The notes under the pieces were generated by a model. That model had not been told where the DNA came from. It ran no database searches and saw only the letters and a program-made list of their open reading frames with translations. A stretch of 64,000 bases of DNA from Mucilaginibacter frigoritolerans (GTDB lineage Bacteria; Bacteroidota; Bacteroidia; Sphingobacteriales; Sphingobacteriaceae): NCBI RefSeq assembly GCF_007830615.1, contig NZ_VLLI01000010.1, positions 1-64,000 of the forward strand. The letters run 5' to 3'. The position numbers were made by a program, and so were the translations under genes. Below are positions 57,220-64,000 of this stretch, piece after piece. Position 1 is the first letter of the stretch. Every line of letters begins with the position of its first letter.

Positions 57220-57873
57220 TTAATTGTTCTGATGCGGGTATTTGCTAACTATAGCATGATGATTAAATACCGCGGCTATGATAAATGCCAGTACGGCCGC
57301 AATAAGACCGAACATAAAAACATTATAAGCTATACGCAACAAACGGTATTTTTTTCCTAAAACCACTCCTTGTGAATAGATATCCTTAATGAGACTACCA
57401 TATAAAAAATCTTTATCATCCATTAATTTGAGCATACCGTAATTGTATTCTTCGAGTTTCATTTTATAAAAATTGCCGAAAAATAAAAGATTAACTTTTT
57501 TTTCATCAACATCTTCCTTTGAGAAAACACCGTTGGGTATTGATGGCCGGGTTGATAGAATAGAAAAAGTCATGGATATAGCACTTATCGTCATTAAAAT
57601 AAATGAGGGTAACATCAGGTAAGCGTATTGATCCAGCCGACGCAGCACCAAACTTATTATGGCCGACAAAATAATTGAGTTTACTGTAATAAGGATATGT
57701 GCTTTCTGATCAGCCATATCACTTAATTCCTGATGATTTTTGGAACTTATCCTGAACATGGTTTCAATACCTCTGTCTGGTTTATCGTTATCCTTTTTCT
57801 TTTTTTTTCCTTCAGCTAACTTCCCAGCCTGATCATCGGGTTGTTTGTTAATATCAACGGCAATTTCACCCAT
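57220..57873 (-). CDS. Pycsar-effector-family (PycTM/DUF5706-like) membrane protein
   Basis: A 217-residue protein with a charged, lysine-rich N-terminus (about 1-35) and a membrane domain starting at IETMFRISSKNHQELSDMAD. Two hairpin-like hydrophobic segments (ILITVNSIILSAIISLVL and LMLPSFILMTISAISMTF) are followed by STRPSIPNG, and a last helix closes the protein (FMFGLIAAVLAFIIA). The domain matches the Pycsar effector TM family. It is highly similar to the C-terminal half of the HD protein at 58506-59768. No cyclase gene is nearby. Confidence 0.78.
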   Translation of the reverse strand: MGEIAVDINKQPDDQAGKLAEGKKKKKDNDKPDRGIETMFRISSKNHQELSDMADQKAHILITVNSIILSAIISLVLRRLDQYAYLMLPSFILMTISAISMTFSILSTRPSIPNGVFSKEDVDEKKVNLLFFGNFYKMKLEEYNYGMLKLMDDKDFLYGSLIKDIYSQGVVLGKKYRLLRIAYNVFMFGLIAAVLAFIIAAVFNHHAIVSKYPHQNN

Positions 57874-57924
57874 AATATCTTTAACATTAATTTTTAAGAC
57901 CGTTTAATTTCATCTTCTATTTAG

Positions 57925-58494
57925 CTAAAAGGAGCATGCGGCTGATGGTTTAATTCCTTCGATATCTTTTGAAAGTATAGCATTACCTTGTTTAAAAGTT
58001 ATTACCCAAATGGTATCATAATCTGCAGGATCCCAATATAGTTTACCTTTTACACCAAGCATTTCTGCAATGGAAACCAATTCTTTATGTTCCCAAACCA
58101 CTAAAATAGTACCACTATTTTTGGTAATATTGTTTGCCAGTTTATTAGCCTCATCAACATTATAATTGGTATTAATGTTAAGGTTGTATTTTATTGCAAG
58201 TGGTGTTGCCGTTTGCAGCATTCTGCAATTTTTTGTTTTTTTTCCTGTTCCGGGAGCGGGGACATATATATAATCAGGAACCCCGTATTTGCTTTTAATT
58301 ACAGCAGGCAATTTAAGCGACCTGTTTAGTCCGCTGCATGATAAGTTATCTCCATCATCAGGCTTTTCACCATGACGTATTAATATTACCCGTAAATCAC
58401 TTGTTTTACCGGATTTTGATTGACCACAACTGGCAGTAGCAATGCCAAGGCCAATTAAGAGGCAGGTAATGCCGATGATGACTTTTCTATTCAT
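57925..58494 (-). CDS. Histidine-phosphatase-family lipoprotein
   Basis: This 189-residue protein has a lipoprotein-type signal (GIATASCGQS) and the RHG motif of the histidine phosphatase superfamily (VILIRHGEKPDDGDN). A second histidine, in VVWEHKEL (about 133), fits the family. It is probably periplasmic. The substrate is unknown. It sits between two paralogous Pycsar-type membrane protein genes. Confidence 0.8.
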   Translation of the reverse strand: MNRKVIIGITCLLIGLGIATASCGQSKSGKTSDLRVILIRHGEKPDDGDNLSCSGLNRSLKLPAVIKSKYGVPDYIYVPAPGTGKKTKNCRMLQTATPLAIKYNLNINTNYNVDEANKLANNITKNSGTILVVWEHKELVSIAEMLGVKGKLYWDPADYDTIWVITFKQGNAILSKDIEGIKPSAACSF

Positions 58495-58505
58495 ATTTTT
58501 AATAA

Positions 58506-59768
58506 TTATATGGTTGGCTTATTAGTACTGAAAAACGTAACTGCAATAATAAATGCAATGACCGATACAATAAGGCCAAACATAAAAACGCTGTAAGCAA
58601 TACGCAACAACCGGTATTTTTTACCTAAAACCACACCCTGTGAGTATAAATCTTTAATCAAACTGCCGTATAAAAACTCTTTATCATCCATCATTTTTAG
58701 CATGCCATAGTTATAATCATCCAAACCCATTTTATAAAAGTTGCCAAAAAATAACAGGTTCACTGTTTTATTATCCACTTCATCTTTTGAAAAAACGCCG
58801 TTGGGAATAGATGGACGGGTTGACAAAATGGAAAACGTCATAGCAGCAACGCTAACACCTAATAAAATAATAGTTGGTATCAGCAAGTATTCATATTCAT
58901 TAAGCCGGCGCAATACCAAACTTATCAAAGCCGATAAAATAATTGAATTAACGGTGATCATGATATGTGCCTTTTTATCGGCCATATCGCTGAGCCGTTG
59001 ATGATTACTTGAACTAATGCGAAACATGGTTTCTATTCCTTTTTCAGGCTTATCATCAATTGCTTTGTCTTTGTTCTTTTTTATTTTTGGACGATCGGTG
59101 GCTGGTGTTACATCTGCAACAGCAATATTTTCATCTAACTTATGTTCTGGTTGAACAACTTTATCTAACGCATTTCCAACCTTACTTTTTAATATTTCAA
59201 TGTTTTTTTGTTTACTACTATCCAATAGCTGCTGGCAATAATCGGTATGATATTGATGCTTTTGTAAAAACACAATGCTTTTTTGGCGCCATTCTGATTT
59301 ATTTAAATGGGGATGATGAAAATCATTATATTCCTGTTGCATCGCTTTGTCTTTTTTGAGAAAATCATCTGTCCCCAAATGATACAGATCGGCATCACAA
59401 ATAATTTTTTCCAATAAACTATTTGGCGATTGTGGCATATGAGTCGCCATAATACAATTTTTAATAATCAGTATATCCGATTCATCAACTTCTTTAGCTC
59501 TCAGAAAACTTTCTGCCAATAAAGCGCTTTGCGATTCGTGGTGATCGGGATCAATAAAATACCCCAAATCATGGAACCATGCAGCAGAACAAACCATAGC
59601 CAGATCATGCGGGTTTACCTGATAATGATTTGCAATTTCGGTTGTTTTATTAACCACATCTTCTGTATGCTTTTTATTGTGATAAATAAAAGACTTACTG
59701 TTTTGTGTCTTGAAATAATCCAATGCATATTCAGATACCTTTTCAAGCAATTTGTGGTAATTCATCAT
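58506..59768 (-). CDS. HD-domain phosphohydrolase fused to Pycsar-effector-type TM domain
   Basis: This 420-residue protein has an N-terminal HD domain with H34 (NKKHTED), H66-D67 (AAWFHDLGYF) and a distal Asp in CDADLYHLG. A lysine-rich linker (about 205-245) leads to a C-terminal PycTM domain (about 247-415), nearly the same as the 217-residue neighbour. The HD domain could hydrolyse a nucleotide or signal molecule at the membrane. ATG codons at 59768 and 59765 are both possible starts. Confidence 0.82.
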   Translation of the reverse strand: MMNYHKLLEKVSEYALDYFKTQNSKSFIYHNKKHTEDVVNKTTEIANHYQVNPHDLAMVCSAAWFHDLGYFIDPDHHESQSALLAESFLRAKEVDESDILIIKNCIMATHMPQSPNSLLEKIICDADLYHLGTDDFLKKDKAMQQEYNDFHHPHLNKSEWRQKSIVFLQKHQYHTDYCQQLLDSSKQKNIEILKSKVGNALDKVVQPEHKLDENIAVADVTPATDRPKIKKNKDKAIDDKPEKGIETMFRISSSNHQRLSDMADKKAHIMITVNSIILSALISLVLRRLNEYEYLLIPTIILLGVSVAAMTFSILSTRPSIPNGVFSKDEVDNKTVNLLFFGNFYKMGLDDYNYGMLKMMDDKEFLYGSLIKDLYSQGVVLGKKYRLLRIAYSVFMFGLIVSVIAFIIAVTFFSTNKPTI

Positions 59769-59810
59769 AGTTATTTTAACAATTGTATTGTTTTTATTTA
59801 GCCTAATGGT

Positions 59811-62180
59811 TTATGATACATTCTGCTTATTCATTTCATGTAATAGTTCCGTATAATCATATCGTTTAGTTAAAGGCAGATCTTTATCGTACAATATTTT
59901 CACACGCAACGCTTTTAAACCCGAAATTCCCTGCAGGTCTTCAATTTCCAGCATTTCAATTCCATCATCCAGCATTTGTTTTGATTGCAGAAATTGAATG
60001 TAAGTTATGTACTCCCACTCTTCTTCTTTATTTGAGTAAACAATAGCTAATTTCCCAACCTCTGTAATACGTTCATTTGTGCCTTTAACAAAGGCCTTAT
60101 CTATCCTTTTTTTAACTACCTCATAGCGTGCATTGTAGGCGCCATCAACATCAAATTGTTTTTCATCGGTACGAAAGCGGATAGATATGGGATTATTGAA
60201 CACTAAAATAAGGGAGGTTACTTCAAGCGGATGGGGTAATGCGTTTTTTTGAAAATGATGCTCTATCTCCATTTCACAAAGTACCTGTATTTGCCAAAGG
60301 CGCAGGTTGTATAAGTCGGTCAGCTCAAATTTACGTTCAGGAACTATTGATGCTCCAATGTATAGGTTATGCTCTATACCATCAGTTTTAAATCTTTCAA
60401 AATAATGGGGAAATCGTGCCTGTGATTCAACCTGCGCATGATCAAGTATAAGCACCATTTTTTCATTTATGAGTATTATTGTTTTATCATACTCCCTTCG
60501 GTTTGAATGGAAGTCACCATCAGTTTTATCGCAATGTGAAAAATATTCACGAATTAAAGGCTTTATAACCGATTGCGATGAAATAGCCAGGTTAAACAAT
60601 GGGTATATTTTAGTATCAAGAAAATGGTAAAACTGCTGTTCGGTATCAGCTTTAAAAAAATCAAGCTGGGTTATCAGCTCGCTTAATTCGGGGATATACT
60701 CATCGGTAAGATCCTTAAATTCAGCCTTTAGTTGCTCTAAAATGGCCATTATTGTTAGTGCCTGCTTTTGCAAATCTAATTGCAAACAATTGTTCCTGGT
60801 TATGGAAGAGTCTTTTATATCAATTTGTCCATAAAGAGGGTAAACGTCTTCAAATACTACTTCTTTTAGCGCATATTCTTTTTGTTGATTTTTATATTGA
60901 ATTGATTTTAATGCTTCTTTTTCAAACTTCCAGTAAACGCTGGGGTGAATGGACGTGTATTCAATTTGTATAAGTGCCCGTATCCTGTTTTGAAGTTCTG
61001 TAAATTGACGATCTATCGTATCCGTTAAAAACGGCATTACTATATTGAGCCTGTTAGCATTGATACTATTAAGTTGCCCGGTTTTATAAGAAATGACTTC
61101 AAAAACACCAATTAAACGATTATTTTTTAATACAGGAGCCAAAATGAGGCTCTTAATATGCTGGTTATTAAAATGCTGTGTAAAGCCATTATCTTTGTTT
61201 TTAGCCAAAAAAGCGGGCACATCAGCTACTGCATAGTAAGTTTTCTCCTCCATAAGGCTGGTAATAGCAGATGCGCATAAAGCCTTGTCGGCATCTTTTT
61301 CTTCTTCACCAAATAAAAGAAAACTTGGAATACTTTGATCAAAACTGGTAATACTGAATTTGTTTTCGTTGGCATTAAAAGCAGCGAAACCAATATAGAG
61401 GTCCGGGATATTAAAGATGGAGCGAAAAATTGATAGCAGTTGCTTTTTTAATTCTTCACTGCGTTCGCCTAATAAAGTTTCTTTTAAAGCAGATAAAGCA
61501 TTTTCAACAGTTGCATCAAATAAAGTTATAATGGCAAAACCTTTAGCAAGCCAGCTTCCCGACGGGAATTTTTGTTTCCAGAGCTCAAGATCGTCAAAAT
61601 TATCTCTCAACAATTCGATATCGCTTTGTGAAATTGCAACTGATCTTTCGGTTGGTATCAGCTCTAAAAAATCACCATTATAAGTAATGCGATAATGTTT
61701 AATTACCCCCTCAGCAGTTGGAATATCATAAAACAGCGGACGGCTAAAATCAAAATTGGTACCGTAAAACCTATTCATTATAAGGCAACAACTCATTATA
61801 TACAATTGATGCTCATCTGAATTCCTGATAAATATATCGAAAGGAGGATTTGCCGCATCAAGGATATTTTGAAGCCTTCTTGTTGGGCTAATTAAAATAT
61901 GCTGATATGGAAGGGTTACAGCCTTAATTTCATTATTTGTTAATGCAACGGGAAAAAGTTCTGATAATAAGTTACTAATAACTGCCTGATTATTCTTCAC
62001 CCAATTAAAGTCAGTTATTCCATTTTTTAATTCAGGATAAGGTTCTATTTCCCTTAATCTTTCTTTTGCCAATAAACTTTTTGCACCTGCTGAAACAGCC
62101 AGTTCTTCCCAATGCTCAATTATTTTGTTAAATGAGAACTGAAGCTGAAATGGATTATTTTCGGGCAACTGAAATTTCAT
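59811..62180 (-). CDS. GAF-domain protein of unknown function
   Basis: This 789-residue cytosolic protein has a central GAF domain (about 270-410: IPSFLLFGEEEKDADKALC, SLILAPVLKNNRLIGVFEVI). The flanking regions are unlike histidine kinases or cyclases; no H box, GGDEF or catalytic cyclase motif is seen. The C-terminal half is helical with an LRIKI-like end. It probably senses a small ligand. It lies 15 bp downstream of the barrel gene and about 40 bp upstream of the HD gene, so one long transcript is likely. Confidence 0.7.
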   Translation of the reverse strand: MKFQLPENNPFQLQFSFNKIIEHWEELAVSAGAKSLLAKERLREIEPYPELKNGITDFNWVKNNQAVISNLLSELFPVALTNNEIKAVTLPYQHILISPTRRLQNILDAANPPFDIFIRNSDEHQLYIMSCCLIMNRFYGTNFDFSRPLFYDIPTAEGVIKHYRITYNGDFLELIPTERSVAISQSDIELLRDNFDDLELWKQKFPSGSWLAKGFAIITLFDATVENALSALKETLLGERSEELKKQLLSIFRSIFNIPDLYIGFAAFNANENKFSITSFDQSIPSFLLFGEEEKDADKALCASAITSLMEEKTYYAVADVPAFLAKNKDNGFTQHFNNQHIKSLILAPVLKNNRLIGVFEVISYKTGQLNSINANRLNIVMPFLTDTIDRQFTELQNRIRALIQIEYTSIHPSVYWKFEKEALKSIQYKNQQKEYALKEVVFEDVYPLYGQIDIKDSSITRNNCLQLDLQKQALTIMAILEQLKAEFKDLTDEYIPELSELITQLDFFKADTEQQFYHFLDTKIYPLFNLAISSQSVIKPLIREYFSHCDKTDGDFHSNRREYDKTIILINEKMVLILDHAQVESQARFPHYFERFKTDGIEHNLYIGASIVPERKFELTDLYNLRLWQIQVLCEMEIEHHFQKNALPHPLEVTSLILVFNNPISIRFRTDEKQFDVDGAYNARYEVVKKRIDKAFVKGTNERITEVGKLAIVYSNKEEEWEYITYIQFLQSKQMLDDGIEMLEIEDLQGISGLKALRVKILYDKDLPLTKRYDYTELLHEMNKQNVS

Positions 62181-62195
62181 TATGTAAATATAAAA

Positions 62196-64000
62196 TCAAA
62201 ATTTATAGCCGATAGTTATATAAGGGTATGTGCCTTCTTTTGAAAAACCAACAACTGCCTGTATCAGTACTAATTGAGCCGGGATAATGTAAAAACCACC
62301 GCCATAACCATCATGTAAAGCTGTTGATGATTCACCCGGTGTCCATACCCTTCCAACATCATTAAAACCTATCACACCTACACTACCAGGGGTAATATAT
62401 GATGTAAAATCAAATAACTTTAAGTGTATTTCAAAGTTATCATATGCCATACTTTTACCGGTAAAGCGCCATATATAAAAGCCACGGAGATCCAAATCAC
62501 CACCTAGTTTAACCTGCTGATAATAATTGGCATTGCCAGCAATAATGCCGCCACCAATACGGTTGGATATAACGAATACAGAATCCCTGTCAGGATTTAA
62601 ATAAAAACTGAATTCTGTTAAGAATTTCCCAAAGGTGTGATTGCTTACATTAACTGAGGTCATTCCGGAGGCAATAGTGTTCCAGTAAATACCATTATGC
62701 GGTATGACGCCCTTTGTCCGTGTATCTAACGTTAAAGAGCCGATAACTCCTGTGGAAAACTGCGTGCTGAATACGTTTTGATCAGGATGTAACTGATTGT
62801 ATTCGTTCAGGTACTTATTTTTATTATCATCTCTTTCACCATTGTAATATTCTTCCATAATACCCAGGCTTCCAACCCACTTGCCATATTTGTGTCTGAT
62901 CCGCAAATCTGCTGCTATATAATCATACACATTTCTGTAATACTCAATATCCTTGCTACCTGAATTTACAAATACACTGTTGTTACCTACTCCAAAAAAA
63001 TAACTATTATAATTTGGCCCTTTTGATAATACATTAGCAACTAAATCATCATCACCTATAGCCTTTTTAAATTCACCCTTGTAGTTTAGCAATAAGGAAT
63101 TGTTCCCGAAGCCATAATCAACTGTCAAACTCTGTCTTGAAGAATATGGTTCTTTTCTGAAACCATGTTTTTCATAAACAAATTGCGGGATCAGTTGAAA
63201 ACCGTAATCTTTATTGTAACTGGTCAACAATAAGGGTTGCAGGTAATCATACTTAAAACTGAATTTATTATAGGAATTTACTGACGTATCAGCAGCTGTT
63301 CTTAATCTGGCTTGTGATGATGGCGGAAGATTATTCTTTTCATCAGACCTGTCATAAACATAGAGCCTTGATTTATTATGCAGCGTACTGTCAATGGTAA
63401 ATGTATCTTCATCGTCTCCGCCAATCATTCTAACAACAATTGGCGAAGCCTTTTTTCCGCTAACTACAAATTGATCTTTCCCTCCAAAACCATATAACCT
63501 AATTTCATTGGTGACAGATGGACTAAAAGTACGCTGATAAACTGTTCTCTCCACCCTGCCATCTTTCTTTACCCTGTTTATGGTTACTGATAAACTACCA
63601 TCAGGCTGGTTAACTATTTCAAACTTTTCACGTTTATCAGAAGCTGGTATTTCAACTGTTTTTGCTAAAAACATGTAATAGGTTAACCCCTGTTCATTTA
63701 AAACGCTTCTGCGGGCAATGAGCTTTTTTATAATATCATTACCACTAAGTTTAAAAATGGTATCGGGCATTTGTTTAATAGCGCGGGTTATCACTTCGTC
63801 TGTTAACGTTTTCTGTACATAGGCAATCTCGGTTTTCCAATCCTGTTCTGACAGTCCGTTTAAAAAGTAGCGGTCAAAATAGCGGGCGTTTAAATTCCAC
63901 CTGCTAATTGACCTGATATGATAGCCATAGCTCTGGAATTTGGCCATCAATAAATAATTTGATACTGCCCATGGTAAAAAGCCGTTGGCGCTGTCATATA
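62196..64000 (-). CDS. Outer-membrane beta-barrel protein (5' end beyond window)
   Basis: The frame continues upstream of the ATG at 63950 without a stop (NGFLPWAVSNYLLMAKF), so the gene extends past the right edge. The visible 600 residues contain a helical part (DEVITRAIKQMPDTIFKLSG), a beta-rich region (MIGGDDEDTFTID) and a C-terminal BamA/TamA-like barrel (LDLRGFYIWRFTG, GVIGFNDVGRVWTPGES, ending YPYITIGYKF with terminal aromatic). In related bacteria such proteins can carry an N-terminal phosphoesterase domain, which would be outside this window. Confidence 0.75.
   Translation of the reverse strand, partial: YDSANGFLPWAVSNYLLMAKFQSYGYHIRSISRWNLNARYFDRYFLNGLSEQDWKTEIAYVQKTLTDEVITRAIKQMPDTIFKLSGNDIIKKLIARRSVLNEQGLTYYMFLAKTVEIPASDKREKFEIVNQPDGSLSVTINRVKKDGRVERTVYQRTFSPSVTNEIRLYGFGGKDQFVVSGKKASPIVVRMIGGDDEDTFTIDSTLHNKSRLYVYDRSDEKNNLPPSSQARLRTAADTSVNSYNKFSFKYDYLQPLLLTSYNKDYGFQLIPQFVYEKHGFRKEPYSSRQSLTVDYGFGNNSLLLNYKGEFKKAIGDDDLVANVLSKGPNYNSYFFGVGNNSVFVNSGSKDIEYYRNVYDYIAADLRIRHKYGKWVGSLGIMEEYYNGERDDNKNKYLNEYNQLHPDQNVFSTQFSTGVIGSLTLDTRTKGVIPHNGIYWNTIASGMTSVNVSNHTFGKFLTEFSFYLNPDRDSVFVISNRIGGGIIAGNANYYQQVKLGGDLDLRGFYIWRFTGKSMAYDNFEIHLKLFDFTSYITPGSVGVIGFNDVGRVWTPGESSTALHDGYGGGFYIIPAQLVLIQAVVGFSKEGTYPYITIGYKF

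Noticed and set aside
57220..59768. Complete Pycsar anti-phage system
   Set aside because: No nucleotide cyclase gene is present in the window; only effector-type domains are seen.

Overview
The window comes from a low-GC Bacteroidota chromosome, most likely a Sphingobacteriaceae relative such as Mucilaginibacter or Pedobacter. The reasons are two SusC/SusD loci with FecR and ECF sigma regulators, promoters of the Bacteroidota type (TTG, 20 nt, TAnnTTTG), LytS/LytTR two-component genes, GG-type peptide leaders and large secreted glycosidases. No rRNA, tRNA, CRISPR array, insertion sequence or replication origin was recognised.

Positions 1-7064 hold a minus-strand surface cassette: the 5' part of a giant secreted Ig-like repeat protein with nearly identical 633-bp units, a formyltransferase-fold enzyme and two tandem tail-collar (microcystin-dependent-protein-like) proteins. 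Positions 7475-12867 form the most interesting locus. A 52-codon gene (7663-7821, minus), too small for routine gene calling, encodes a lysine-rich leader ending in GGG and a Thr-rich, Cys-free core. It has its own terminator and lies beside a LytS/LytTR pair and a full-length LanB-type dehydratase. This looks like a minimal, cysteine-free lanthipeptide-like system with no cyclase or exporter in view.

Positions 13642-19662 carry a phosphohexomutase, a DinB-like protein, a large unknown protein, a tiny membrane protein, a 98-aa unknown and a decayed small gene. Positions 19141-25880 are one minus-strand oxidoreductase operon: haem-c lipoprotein, sorbitol-dehydrogenase-type small subunit, GMC flavoprotein with a Cys cluster, tandem Dabb protein, BBE-type flavoprotein and DUF985 cupin. 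It is read from a well-matched promoter through a leader containing an upstream ORF. A DOT1-like methyltransferase and an aldonolactone-oxidase-like flavoprotein lie beyond.

Positions 29165-56416 contain two polysaccharide utilisation loci. The first has sialidase-like, GH92, GH29, GH20 and GH35 exo-enzymes plus SusD, SusC, FecR and sigma. The second has GH29 plus SusD, SusC, FecR and sigma. The enzymes together suit fucosylated animal-type N- or O-glycans. In both loci an intrinsic terminator separates susD from the glycosidase genes. A split YeeE/YedE sulfur-transport pair sits between them. The right end (56604-64000) holds a PAP2 phosphatase, two paralogous Pycsar-effector-type membrane proteins (one fused to an HD domain), a histidine-phosphatase lipoprotein, a GAF protein and the 3' part of an outer-membrane barrel gene.
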